From JBAXEO01 sp964541375 (lineage in GTDB: Bacteria > Actinomycetota > Coriobacteriia > Anaerosomatales > JAAXUF01), in NCBI GenBank assembly GCA_964541375.1, contig CAZIPT010000010.1:1-41855 (forward strand): a DNA stretch of 41,855 nucleotides. Direction: 5' to 3'. The position numbers and the translations under genes are program-made. The notes below the pieces were generated by a model. The model saw only the letters and a list, made by a program, of their open reading frames with translations, was not told the origin of the DNA and searched no databases. Every line of letters begins with the position of its first letter. Position 1 is the stretch's first letter. Shown one piece after another: positions 7,146 through 15,050 of the stretch.

Positions 7146-7862
7146 CTATCTAGGCGTGGAAGATTCCGCGAGCCTTTCCTTCCACGTCGCTTCTGCAGAC
7201 TGCAGGCGCTTTGCCACGCGGGACTTCTCGGTCTTGATCTGCTGCCTGTAGCGCGTGGGATGCTCGATGATTCCGGGGTACTTGTTGCGAAGGTTCTGGA
7301 TGGCGATATCGCGATAGCTCATGCCCTGGCGCTTCATCTGGAGCATGCGTGCCGCTTCGACTTCGTCGCGCTTGTTGGCCTTGGAAGCCTTCGCGCCGAA
7401 GAACTCTTTGCACTTCTTCTTGACCTGGCGCGATGCGAGATCGGGGTCCGTGAGTGGCGTCATGATCGCCATCAGCATCGGCGGGTCGTCGTTGGGGAAC
7501 TCAAGCATGAAGCCCGCCGTGTAGGGGAAGAACGGTATCGGCTCATCGGTGAACGCGATGCTGCGGACGCATTCGATCATCCACTTCTCGAAGCCGTAGA
7601 CCTCGTAGAGGCGGCGCGTGTTGAGGCCCGGCACTAGGGCGAGGAATCCTTCCTCCTCAAGCCCTGCGTGCCACGCATTGAACCCCATGTCGTTCTCTTC
7701 AAGCCATTCGACGATTCTCTTGTCGATCTCTCTCTCGCTTACACCTGACGCGTTCCAAGAGGCCACATCATCGGCAAGGTCCTGGAGCAGATCGACCACA
7801 GGCAGAGCGTGGGACGCCGCCTGCAGCCGCTGTAGGAGTCCCTTGTCAGTCGGTTCAGTCAT
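7146..7862 (-). CDS. Conserved element protein of unknown function (OrfX1)
   Basis: This 238-residue protein heads the minus-strand backbone operon of element 1. Its homologue OrfX2 (12652-13377) shares FEKW in the middle, a basic segment (KKKCKEFFGAKASK against RKCRVAFGTQASK) and the C-terminal QGMSYRDIAIQNLR, which looks like a helix-turn-helix, followed by a charged helix. Keeping the same place in both elements suggests control of excision or replication, or an accessory to Rep, but that is inference. The ATG at 7862 is used (AGAGG about 7 nt upstream); the open frame continues to 8432, but that part lies antisense to the next gene. No known family was recognised. Confidence 0.65.
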   Translation of the reverse strand: MTEPTDKGLLQRLQAASHALPVVDLLQDLADDVASWNASGVSEREIDKRIVEWLEENDMGFNAWHAGLEEEGFLALVPGLNTRRLYEVYGFEKWMIECVRSIAFTDEPIPFFPYTAGFMLEFPNDDPPMLMAIMTPLTDPDLASRQVKKKCKEFFGAKASKANKRDEVEAARMLQMKRQGMSYRDIAIQNLRNKYPGIIEHPTRYRQQIKTEKSRVAKRLQSAEATWKERLAESSTPR

Positions 7863-7911
7863 CGGTGCCTCTGGTCTCTGCGCCCCAGGTTCTGCTTGGG
7901 TGCATATATGA

Positions 7912-7939
7912 TTGACAAAAGTCACTGGTACTCTATCAG
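7912..7939 (+). promoter_or_regulatory. Promoter of the 7999-8385 gene
   Basis: A perfect -35 box TTGACA (7912-7917) is followed after 16 nt by TATCAG (7934-7939). The TTG that opens the longest frame of the next gene is thus part of its -35 box, which supports the later start at 7999. Confidence 0.6.
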
Positions 7940-7998
7940 CACGGGCGCTGCCCGCCCGGCAGAATGGGCGCGACGGCCGACCGAATTGGAGGACTGCA

Positions 7999-8385
7999 TT
8001 GGGCCAGATTTGGCTATCTCTTGCCTCTGGGCTCGTTGGTGCCCTAGTTGCCACATTTGTGACCCTGGTCGTCGAGGGGTCGCGCGAAAGGCGAAGGCAG
8101 AAGCTTGGGGTGATCACCGCCTTTGTAGCTAATCGAAATGACACGGAGGGCGCAGCATTCTCCTGCGCGCTAAATGGAGTGCTAGCGGCGTTTCCCGATT
8201 CCCCGGTGGTCCTACGGGCACACGACGATCTGATGGCTGCGCTGCTACGAGATGCGAGCGATGACGAGTACCGTTCACGCTTAGTGGCTCTATGGCGACT
8301 GATGTCAGCAGACGCGTCCGTGAAGACTGACACCATCAGTGATGCACAGTTCCTCAGATCGGTAGGCGGCGGCACTCCATCCTGA
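7999..8385 (+). CDS. Membrane-anchored small protein, DUF6680-like
   Basis: This 128-residue protein starts at TTG 7999, with GGAGG six nt upstream. The N-terminus (residues 5-27) is one membrane segment, followed by a basic stretch (EGSRERRRQK) and a helical cytoplasmic domain with the pattern AFVANRND, CALNGVLAAF and the repeated hydrophobic spacing that I associate with the DUF6680 family; that match is from memory and not certain. It is cargo of element 1, between divergent OrfX1 and a convergent nuclease-like gene. Its function is unknown; a membrane anchor next to a nuclease-like gene would suit a defence accessory, but nothing visible proves it. Confidence 0.6.
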   Translation: MGQIWLSLASGLVGALVATFVTLVVEGSRERRRQKLGVITAFVANRNDTEGAAFSCALNGVLAAFPDSPVVLRAHDDLMAALLRDASDDEYRSRLVALWRLMSADASVKTDTISDAQFLRSVGGGTPS

Positions 8386-8457
8386 CAATTGCGCCTCGCC
8401 TGCTCGGGGGTGCCGGAGCCTTCTTCCTGCACTGACGGCGAGGGAGTACGTAACGTC

Positions 8458-9525
8458 CTATTCGGAGCGTATTCCGACTTCAGTCAGCCGGGCACGTAGA
8501 TGCTCCTCTGAAAGCGGCTCGGTGTAGTCGAAGAGCATCAGGGTGACACCTAGGCTTTTGCATAAGGCGCGTTTACGGGCGTCCCTGTCCTGAAGTGCCT
8601 CTAGTGCCTCTTGGCCTCCCCATGCGCCCACGGGCTGAAAGTGCTGCACGCCCTGGTACTCGATACCGAGCGCCAATTCCTCAACGTATATATCGAGCTC
8701 CAAGCCCTCCAGCCACTGCGGTCGGTGATGCCGGAGCACCCGACTACCCCTGAAGATCTGCTCAACGAGCAACGCGAGTGTCGTTTCGCTGGTCCACGCG
8801 TCACCCACGCGTCTGTATCCAAGTTGCCGCCGTGCACTATTCTCGACAACTGTCTCGAGTTGGCGAGTCGACTTGCGTGCCACCCCAAGTAGGTCCTCGG
8901 ACCCCATGGTTGCCTCATTCGGCTGTGACGCGCGGTAGGCAAGCCAGCACTCGGCCTCCTCCTCGATGAGTGGAACGATATCGCTAGGGCACCTGTGTGG
9001 CAGGAACCGCCGCCAAGTGCTGCTCCCAGGTCGCAGGTCTCCTTCGGGTAGGCAGTAGGGGGTTCCGATTCCGAGCTGCAAGAACTCTAGGCCTATGTAC
9101 CACCCCCACGCTTGCCTGAACGAACCGCCGTACATCGGGTCGCAGTAGCGCAGGGTAGGCTTCTTCGCGGCGCAGCGATGGCAAACTCGGCTTTCGGACC
9201 GAAGCCAAGTCAAGCTGTCGTCTTCCAGACTCTGAAGAGCGAGACTCTTGGGGAACCAAAGCGACGACAGAAGGGCTCGTCGGTCCGGGATAGTATTCGC
9301 GGGTACGCCACCGAGCGCTCTCAGTTCAAGATAGTTCTCGATTGCGCCGAGCGAGCAATCGCAAATCGCGGGGATGTCTTCAGGGCACAGGGCAAACGCG
9401 AAGACGGAGCCATAGAGGCCGGGATAATGGACCACTGGAAGAGTGAGTTCCTCCACGACCACTTCGTCGCTAAACGCGACGGGGGCCATCTTGCTGGCGC
9501 GGCGAGGTCTACGAGGATTTGACAT
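8458..9525 (-). CDS. PD-(D/E)XK-like nuclease-domain protein, cargo of element 1
   Basis: This 355-residue protein ends in a restriction-endonuclease-like domain. The visible motif is LELDIYVEELALGIEYQGVQ, with D278, E289 and Q291: an E-x-Q variant of the D...E-x-K site, as in Vsr-like and many phage or zinc-ribbon-linked nucleases. RDARKRALCKSLGVTL, the usual following helix, is present. The middle holds CHRC and a later Cys, perhaps a zinc knuckle. The ATG at 9525 is preceded by TATGCT at -10 spacing, consistent with a leaderless mRNA; the longer frame to 9609 would run into the junction with element 2. No methyltransferase is adjacent. The role is probably defence or DNA processing. Confidence 0.65.
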   Translation of the reverse strand: MSNPRRPRRASKMAPVAFSDEVVVEELTLPVVHYPGLYGSVFAFALCPEDIPAICDCSLGAIENYLELRALGGVPANTIPDRRALLSSLWFPKSLALQSLEDDSLTWLRSESRVCHRCAAKKPTLRYCDPMYGGSFRQAWGWYIGLEFLQLGIGTPYCLPEGDLRPGSSTWRRFLPHRCPSDIVPLIEEEAECWLAYRASQPNEATMGSEDLLGVARKSTRQLETVVENSARRQLGYRRVGDAWTSETTLALLVEQIFRGSRVLRHHRPQWLEGLELDIYVEELALGIEYQGVQHFQPVGAWGGQEALEALQDRDARKRALCKSLGVTLMLFDYTEPLSEEHLRARLTEVGIRSE

Positions 9526-9560
9526 GTGTAGAGCATACCTATTGGGGCAGACATTTTGGC

Positions 9561-11051
9561 CTAGCGATACTCGGGCTTCGCTACAAGACCTGTGGTGATG
9601 GCCCACCATGGATGACAGAACGCCCCTTTTGGGTCTCTACGGAGATACTCGAAGGGGCGTTTTAGCTGGTAGGACACTATGTCGCCGTCTCCAAGGTGGG
9701 CGTTCAAAAGTACCGTTGAGAGCACCTTGCGCTTGCCATCGGTTGAGGCCTCAGCGAACCGTGTCCGAGCCGATGCAGCAGTATTCGCCAACGCTTCTAC
9801 CTGCGCGGTTGCGTCGAAAGCGCAGTTCGAGAGTGTCTTGAGTCGCTGTTCGAAAGCGATACGCTCGCGGCTGAGCTCATCGACCTTCGCGCGGTAAGCG
9901 TCAGCGGGCACCACGCCTTCCAGGTAGCCATCGAGCAACCTGGACGCCTTGGCGTCGATCTCCATGAGGCCTTGAGAGAGTCGTTTGACCTCAGAACTGC
10001 CACCATCGCGCCTCTCAGCATCCAAGGCGCGTGAGTCAGCCACGAGCATAGCCACGATGTCCGGAGTGATCTCAATGGTGGCGAGTATCTCTTCGACCTG
10101 CTGGAAGAGGAGTTCTTCGCGGGTGTACTTGCGCTGCGAGCAAGCTTCACGGCCCTTGCCGTGTGTGCAGCGGTAGTAGATGTGCCCCTTCTGATTCTCG
10201 GCGGTGATCTTGCAGCCGCACTCAGAGCAGACGAGGTAGTCCCGCAGCGCGAAGGAGTGCTTGGCTACCTTGGGTCCGGTCAGGTTCGGCTCAAAAGAGC
10301 GTGCCGCCGCCTCGAAGAGCTCGCGGGTGATGATCGGTTCATGCGAGCCTGGATACTCGGCTCCCTTGTACCGGATCGAACCGCAGTAGATCGGATTCTT
10401 CAGCATCGTGTGAAGCGCTGAAGACCCCATGCGCTTTCCGGATCGGGAACGAAAGCCCTTGGCGAAGAGCTCATCGGCAAGCATCGCCAGGGAGACCTCT
10501 CCGGTGGCATAGCGCTCGAATGCGAAACGGACCAGGGGAGCGTTGACTGGATCGAGTACGAGAGTACGGGTGTTCTTGTCGTTGAGGTAGCCCGTAGGAG
10601 CCAGGTGAGGCCACCCGCCTTGGGAGACCTTCTCATCCATGCCCTTCTTGACCTCTTCACTGAGGTTGGCCACATAGAACTTGGCAACCGAGAGGTTCAC
10701 ATCGCGCAGGAGCTCACCTTGGGGCGTGTCGGGGATATCGCCGACAACGTAGCGAGCTCGCACTCCCAAGTCTTCGAGAGTCACCTGATCTCGGAAGTTG
10801 CGATACAGGCGATCCAGTTTGTGAGCGACCACGACGCGTATATGAGTGTTTGCGGACAGGAACACCACCATCTCAGTGAACCGCTTGCGCCCAGCCTTGC
10901 CGGCGCTCTCGGCTTCGATGAACTCCTCGACAGGGGAGAGGCCTTGGAGCTCACAGAAGGCGCGTACGGCCTTGAGCTGAGCGGGGATCGAGTAGCCCTC
11001 GGCCTGCTGCTCTTTGGTGCTTACACGAGCGTAGATGACGCAGGGCTGCAT
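9561..11051 (-). CDS. Large serine recombinase 2 (element 2 integrase)
   Basis: This 496-residue recombinase has the same layout as recombinase 1: a resolvase domain with YARVSTKEQQ (catalytic Ser11), KLDRLYRNF, a Recombinase domain, a zinc ribbon (CSECGC, YRCTHGKGREAC), a coiled coil and a tail. The ATG at 11051 is preferred over GTG 11060 because GGGGG lies about 8 nt upstream of it. The tail reads FEYLRRDPKGAFCHPWWAI and then continues 11 residues into element 1 DNA before TAG at 9561, whereas recombinase 1 stops at WWAM. The C-terminus is therefore partly set by whatever flanks the attachment site. It would integrate element 2 at the same kind of site. Confidence 0.93.
   Translation of the reverse strand: MQPCVIYARVSTKEQQAEGYSIPAQLKAVRAFCELQGLSPVEEFIEAESAGKAGRKRFTEMVVFLSANTHIRVVVAHKLDRLYRNFRDQVTLEDLGVRARYVVGDIPDTPQGELLRDVNLSVAKFYVANLSEEVKKGMDEKVSQGGWPHLAPTGYLNDKNTRTLVLDPVNAPLVRFAFERYATGEVSLAMLADELFAKGFRSRSGKRMGSSALHTMLKNPIYCGSIRYKGAEYPGSHEPIITRELFEAAARSFEPNLTGPKVAKHSFALRDYLVCSECGCKITAENQKGHIYYRCTHGKGREACSQRKYTREELLFQQVEEILATIEITPDIVAMLVADSRALDAERRDGGSSEVKRLSQGLMEIDAKASRLLDGYLEGVVPADAYRAKVDELSRERIAFEQRLKTLSNCAFDATAQVEALANTAASARTRFAEASTDGKRKVLSTVLLNAHLGDGDIVSYQLKRPFEYLRRDPKGAFCHPWWAITTGLVAKPEYR
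9575..9609 (+). repeat. Attachment-like junction between elements 1 and 2
   Basis: GGCCCACCATG at 9600-9610 matches the tRNA-Val end (CGCCCACCATG) except for one base and marks the boundary of the second element. To its left, CTACAAGACC (9581-9590) lies 18 nt before the end of ACCA; the same spacing recurs at 19001-19028. Confidence 0.55.
9619..9665 (+). terminator. Terminator-like hairpin inside the 3' end of recombinase 2
   Basis: AACGCCCC (9619-9626) pairs with GGGGCGTT (9654-9661) around a 27-nt loop containing an inner TCTC-TACG-GAGA stem, then TTTTAG. Compared with the copy at 4322-4364, the second stem pair has changed from G-C to C-G with pairing kept. It lies antisense to the recombinase coding region. 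Confidence 0.6.
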
Positions 11052-11079
11052 CGCGTTCACCCCCTATTCCAGTGAATCT

Positions 11080-11274
11080 CTAGTGGACATCCCGCTGTGC
11101 GGCCTTTCGAGCGTTAAGCAGAATGGTTCCGACAATCATGGCGGCGGCAACGAGAATGAGTACCAAGATGACGGGCACAATACCGCCTGTCCCCAACCAC
11201 TCTACGAATCGATGAACACTGCCAGGAGCGACGAGGTAGCCGTTGGTGGGCTGCACGGGCACAGTCGGATTCAT
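11080..11274 (-). CDS. Small single-pass membrane protein between rep2 and recombinase 2
   Basis: This 64-residue protein has a short polar N-terminus, one membrane segment (about residues 28-50, rich in Val, Ile, Leu and Ala) and a basic tail ending NARKAAQRDVH. The ATG at 11274 has GGAG five nt upstream; the longer frame to 11322 would overlap the rep2 end. It lies 11 bp after rep2 in the operon and has no counterpart in element 1. No family was recognised; holin-like, entry-exclusion or anchoring roles are all possible. Confidence 0.6.
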   Translation of the reverse strand: MNPTVPVQPTNGYLVAPGSVHRFVEWLGTGGIVPVILVLILVAAAMIVGTILLNARKAAQRDVH

Positions 11275-11284
11275 AGCGCTCCTT

Positions 11285-12322
11285 CTACTGACTTCCGGAC
11301 AGGAACCGTCGGCGCTTTTCATCCACTAGCTCATCGAAGGACATCTCACGCCTGTCGTGGACGAACTTCTGCACGTCAGCGGCCACGTCCTGCACCAGAG
11401 CATCGTAGTCAGTGACTCCGGTCACGGCTGCAGCAGTCGCGAGCAGTCCTGCGATTCGCCCAACGGCGGCATCGTAGCTCATCGTGCTGACAACAGGACG
11501 AATACGACCGAGAGACCGTGCGGGCGCGAACTTCTCCCGCAGATCGATCCACGCGGGATGTTCAGTAGCGCGGCGCAGATTGGTGTCGTTTGATGACGCA
11601 CGGAGCGAGCACCAGTCGAGTCCATAGCAGAACAACGCGTATATGTCGTTTAGAGCGGTATCCACGTCGCGACAGCCGAGCTCCTTGAGTGCTGCTGAGC
11701 GCAACTGAACCTCTAGCCGCCACACAGGAAGTGACGGATCGTAGCCGAGCAGCCTCCAGACGTTATGCCACCACAGCTTGTCTTTGACGGCGATCTCTTT
11801 GGTCTTGTCATAGAGCCGCAAGACGACAGCCCCCTTGCCGAACTGGAAGGTCTCCGGAGCCTTGGTGTTGGGATAGACCGGACGAAACGAGCTCTTGCAG
11901 ACCACGTGCTGCATCTCTTCGAATGACGGATTCCAACTCTGGAAATCCACGGCGACGTCGATCCGCGTGAGATTGAGTGGAGACACCTCGACCTCTTTGG
12001 CAATCTCCTTCGCCTTGCTCCAGAGCTCGGTCACACCGCGAGACGCGAGCCCTTCAGCGAAGAGCCGCAGCCCCATCGGAGGCATCGCACCGCCGACTGA
12101 GAAGAGAAGCATCAGGTCGCGGTTTCGCACCACATAGTCATAGAAGCGCATGCCCCGGTCTCCCACGAACAGGTTCTCGTTACACAGCCGGATCGGTTCC
12201 GGAGTGTTGGCCAATTGAGCAGTCCGCTTGCGCCTGGACAACTCCTTGCCGACCCAGAATTCGAGATCTCCTGAAAACGTTGCTTCGAGCGTGTCAACGC
12301 CGCATCGAATCGGAGTGATCAC
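11285..12322 (-). CDS. Rep_trans/NicK-like replication initiator or relaxase, element 2
   Basis: This 345-residue protein is a homologue of Rep1 with the same motifs: RCGVDTLEATF at the N-terminus, RIDVAVDFQ (metal-binding Asp pattern), VVLRLYDKTKEI with a candidate nicking Tyr, and VWRLEVQLRS. The GTG start overlaps the upstream small gene by GTGA, exactly as in element 1. It would nick the hairpin at 12350-12379 to start rolling-circle replication or strand transfer. Sequence divergence from Rep1 is considerable outside the motifs, so the two elements are related but not a recent duplication. Confidence 0.75.
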   Translation of the reverse strand: MITPIRCGVDTLEATFSGDLEFWVGKELSRRKRTAQLANTPEPIRLCNENLFVGDRGMRFYDYVVRNRDLMLLFSVGGAMPPMGLRLFAEGLASRGVTELWSKAKEIAKEVEVSPLNLTRIDVAVDFQSWNPSFEEMQHVVCKSSFRPVYPNTKAPETFQFGKGAVVLRLYDKTKEIAVKDKLWWHNVWRLLGYDPSLPVWRLEVQLRSAALKELGCRDVDTALNDIYALFCYGLDWCSLRASSNDTNLRRATEHPAWIDLREKFAPARSLGRIRPVVSTMSYDAAVGRIAGLLATAAAVTGVTDYDALVQDVAADVQKFVHDRREMSFDELVDEKRRRFLSGSQ

Positions 12323-12594
12323 TCTCGATCACCCCCTTGCATGTACAAAGACTGCCCCATGTTATAGGTGGGGGCAGTCGCGGATTGGTCACCGGACCCG
12401 ACCACCGCCCCCGCGTTCTGTGGGGCGCGGGAACCGTGGACGGCTGCGGTGCTGGTCTCGGCCACCAGGAGTCCGGAGGTCGCGAGATCGATGAGGGCGA
12501 CGGAGAGGGTTCGGGCCTCGGCAGCGCTCAGCACGCATCCGCGTGCTTCGAGCGCTTGCCGAAGCTTCGAGCCGATCTCGTGGTTGCATGTCAC
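12319..12594 (-). CDS. Small conserved element protein upstream of rep2
   Basis: This 91-residue protein is the counterpart of 6810-7088. GTG 12594 is chosen because GGAGG (12607-12603) lies 8 nt upstream; TTG 12609 and GTG 12603 overlap that Shine-Dalgarno. Shared features are the central hydrophobic helix, AVHGSR and the C-terminal YNM followed by a short tail that overlaps rep2. The N-terminal half looks helical and the rest is low-complexity. Function unknown; its fixed place suggests a Rep accessory or regulator. Confidence 0.55.
   Translation of the reverse strand: MTCNHEIGSKLRQALEARGCVLSAAEARTLSVALIDLATSGLLVAETSTAAVHGSRAPQNAGAVVGSGDQSATAPTYNMGQSLYMQGGDRE
12350..12379 (-). other. Candidate rolling-circle nick site (dso/oriT) of element 2
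   Basis: GACTGCCCC (12350-12358) and GGGGCAGTC (12371-12379) form a perfect 9-bp stem. On the minus strand the loop reads CACCTATAACAT, sharing CCTATAACAT with the element 1 hairpin while the stem differs by compensated changes. It lies about 28 bp upstream of rep2, inside the preceding small gene. Together with CCCC before and GGGG after the loop it resembles the ICEBs1 nick hairpin as I recall it. Confidence 0.6.
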
Positions 12595-12651
12595 GTATCT
12601 CACCTCCAAGGAATCGAATGACCTTGAAGGGGAATCTGACAGGGAGTGGTT

Positions 12652-13377
12652 CTAGCCTATGGAGTCCTCAGGCATGCGGGAACTCCATAGCTTGCGAGCT
12701 GCGCGAATGACCCAAATGATGCGGTCGCGTTCATCATTGATCTGGGACTTGAAGTCTTCGGGCCGCTCGATGATTTCGGGGATCTCCTCGCGGAGGCTCT
12801 GAATGGCGATCTCGCGGTAGCTCATGCCCCGCTGGTGCATTGCAGCCATTTCCTCGGGGGAGAAGACGTGTGCTCGACCACGCGTTGAGTACTGTGATAC
12901 GTCCTTGGAGGCCTGAGTGCCGAAGGCAACGCGACATTTGCGCAGGAACGTCTTCGCCATCGCGTCGGGATGTGTGTGGGGGGTAGCTACCGCCCATACC
13001 ATGGCCCAATCCTCGCCATAGGTCGTGTCGATCCAGACGCCGCCAACGCCGATTCCAAGTGGAAGTGGTGTCTCTTCGCGAGCGCCTCGCCGAATGTTCT
13101 CAACGGTCCACTTCTCGAAACCGATAGCATCCAAGCACTTCTGCTGGTTCTCAGGAGTAAGCGATTGAAGACCTGGGATGTCATTGACCATGTCTGCGCG
13201 TGAGAATCCGAGTTCATGCATGATGCCGATGAGGAACTCGTCCGAGGCATCAGCGATCTCAGACAGGCTCACGTCTGCGTGAGCTGCATAGCCCTCAGCC
13301 AGCGGCTTCCAAGGCAGCATCAGACTAGCGGCCTGAGCACGCTCTTCCTGCCTCCTAATGTCATCCGGTACAGCCAT
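12652..13377 (-). CDS. Conserved element protein of unknown function (OrfX2)
   Basis: This 241-residue homologue of OrfX1 leads the backbone operon of element 2. The N-terminal half is acidic and helical; IGFEKW, the LRKCRVAFGTQASK segment and the C-terminal QRGMSYREIAIQSLR helix-turn-helix-like stretch match OrfX1. The ATG at 13377 is preceded by TAGACT at -10 spacing with no Shine-Dalgarno, suggesting a leaderless mRNA, and the next gene is divergent. A DNA-binding regulator or replication accessory is the best guess; no known family was recognised. Confidence 0.65.
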   Translation of the reverse strand: MAVPDDIRRQEERAQAASLMLPWKPLAEGYAAHADVSLSEIADASDEFLIGIMHELGFSRADMVNDIPGLQSLTPENQQKCLDAIGFEKWTVENIRRGAREETPLPLGIGVGGVWIDTTYGEDWAMVWAVATPHTHPDAMAKTFLRKCRVAFGTQASKDVSQYSTRGRAHVFSPEEMAAMHQRGMSYREIAIQSLREEIPEIIERPEDFKSQINDERDRIIWVIRAARKLWSSRMPEDSIG

Positions 13378-13511
13378 CTGGCGAGTCTAACGCACGGAGG
13401 CTAGGCGGTGTGTGGCGCACCTCAGAACCTTCGCGTAGTGTTCCATGTGGCGCCACGTGATGCTGGGGATTAATCATCATGTGCGAACGAACCCTGGAGG
13501 AGGGACCTACA

Positions 13512-14342
13512 GTGTGGGAGCAGACCGTGACGGTTGCGGACTGGAATCACTTTGTTCGGATCGCCTCGGATACGTCATCTAGTGGGCCTGAGGGCTCGAC
13601 CACCTTTCGCGGGCAGGCTGACTCCGAGTGGCACCTTGTGCCATCACTACTCAGGGTGCTTCGCGAAATGCAGATTGACGATGTCGGGCAAGCGCTCGTA
13701 ATGGAGCGACAGAGCGTCGAGCACTTTCGCCGGCAAGCGCACCTCTATTCGGATGAATGCGCACGACATGCACCCGAGGATCTGCTCTTCTGGCTGGAAA
13801 TGATGCAGCACTACAGGGCCCCGACGCGGCTACTCGATTGGACCCACTCACCATTCGTTGCATTGTACTTTGCCGTGAGTGACGAATCTTCCACTGATGG
13901 TGCGGTGTTTACGATGGACGCAGCGCACCTTGGATGGGCACTCTCAATTAGGCGCGATGAACCTGGTTTTGCGAATCGAGAATCCGCAAGGCACCTCCGT
14001 GCATCGCTCTTGGGAGAGGAGTATGAAGTCAGCATGGCGATGATCTCGTGTCCACGCCCAACGGACCGGATGATTGCCCAGCAGAGTGAGTTCATGTACT
14101 CCACTGAGTTGCTTGAACCGCATGACTTGACCGCGGATCGGATTGTCTACGGTTCGGTACACGGTGGAGAGGGACACACGATATTCAAGAGATATGTGAT
14201 CCCCGCGAGTCTCAAGACTGAGATGCAGGCGCGTCTTCATGCGATGAACATTACGGCAAACTCGCTATTCCCTGGTTTGGACGGCCTGGGCCGGAGTGTT
14301 TTCGATGAGTTGCGGCTGACCCCTTGGTGGTCGAGTAACTAG
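13512..14342 (+). CDS. FRG-domain protein, cargo of element 2
   Basis: This 276-residue protein carries an FRG domain, named for its FRG motif: FRGQADSEWHLVPSLLR (from residue 32) and QHYRAPTRLLDWTHSPFVAL with the following ALYFA. FRG domains occur in phage-defence islands and prophages and their biochemical activity is poorly known. GTG 13512 is preferred because AGGAGGG ends 7 nt upstream; ATG 13479 would add 11 residues. The next gene starts directly after its stop (TAG-ATG) and a third overlaps that one, so the three form one operon. The island setting makes a defence role likely but unproven. Confidence 0.8.
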   Translation: MWEQTVTVADWNHFVRIASDTSSSGPEGSTTFRGQADSEWHLVPSLLRVLREMQIDDVGQALVMERQSVEHFRRQAHLYSDECARHAPEDLLFWLEMMQHYRAPTRLLDWTHSPFVALYFAVSDESSTDGAVFTMDAAHLGWALSIRRDEPGFANRESARHLRASLLGEEYEVSMAMISCPRPTDRMIAQQSEFMYSTELLEPHDLTADRIVYGSVHGGEGHTIFKRYVIPASLKTEMQARLHAMNITANSLFPGLDGLGRSVFDELRLTPWWSSN

Positions 14343-15050
14343 ATGTCTGGGCGACACAACCTAGTGGGCCGACGATTCGGACGCCTCGTGGTAGTTGCAG
14401 ACAGTGGCGAGCGGCGGAATGCGCACGTTGTCTGGAGATGCCGATGTGATTGCGGAGAACTGAGTGAAGTGACCACGCAGGGGCTTACGACCGGTTCCAC
14501 CAAGAGCTGCGGCTGCTTCTATAGGGAGTTCCACTCCCAGAGGATGCAGCACATTGAAGGCCGCCGATTTGGGCGACTTGTGGTTCTGCATCAGGAGGGG
14601 ATCCGCAACAACTGGTGCTGCGAATGTGACTGCGGAGCACTTGTGACTGTTCGGGGAAACAACCTTCTCCAGGGCGTGACACAGAGTTGCGGTTGCCTCA
14701 TGAGGGAACGAGTTGTGGCCGCAAGCACAACACACGGCATGACGGGGACGGCCGAAGCGGGCATGTTGAAGGCCGCGCGAGACCGAGCGCAGATGCTCGG
14801 GCTACCCTTCACGATCACATTAGACGATGTACATGTACCGGACGTATGTCCGGCGCTGGGAATTCCGCTGACGCGAGGTGACGGTGTCAAGCACGACGGC
14901 TCACCAACCCTGGACAGACTTCGCCCGGCGCTGGGATATGTGCCTGGCAACGTCGTGGTAATTAGCGATCTGGCGAACAGGATCAAGCAGAACTGCACAA
15001 GTGAACAAGTCAGAACGGTTGGAAACTGGATGAGGGCGCATGGGCTCTAG
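14343..15050 (+). CDS. Tandem zinc-ribbon protein with endonuclease VII-like C-terminus (long form)
   Basis: This 235-residue protein has two copies of a Cys-rich module of the form C-x-C-D-C-G ... S-C-G-C (C33, C35, C37, C56, C58; and C93, C95, C97, C116, C118), each preceded by GRRFGRLVV. The C-terminal part (about 135-235) holds CPALGIPL, SPTLDRLRPALGYVPGNVVV and SDLANRIK, the pattern of phage HNH/recombination endonuclease VII-like proteins, in which D-R-x-x-P-x-x-G-Y-x-x-x-N is central. It probably binds and perhaps cuts DNA. Its start abuts the FRG stop without a gap and its end overlaps the paralogous next gene. Confidence 0.7.
   Translation: MSGRHNLVGRRFGRLVVVADSGERRNAHVVWRCRCDCGELSEVTTQGLTTGSTKSCGCFYREFHSQRMQHIEGRRFGRLVVLHQEGIRNNWCCECDCGALVTVRGNNLLQGVTQSCGCLMRERVVAASTTHGMTGTAEAGMLKAARDRAQMLGLPFTITLDDVHVPDVCPALGIPLTRGDGVKHDGSPTLDRLRPALGYVPGNVVVISDLANRIKQNCTSEQVRTVGNWMRAHGL

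Noticed and set aside
7863..8432. N-terminal extension of OrfX1 back to 8432
   Set aside because: It is antisense to the 7999-8385 gene, which has its own promoter and Shine-Dalgarno, and OrfX2 shows no such extension.
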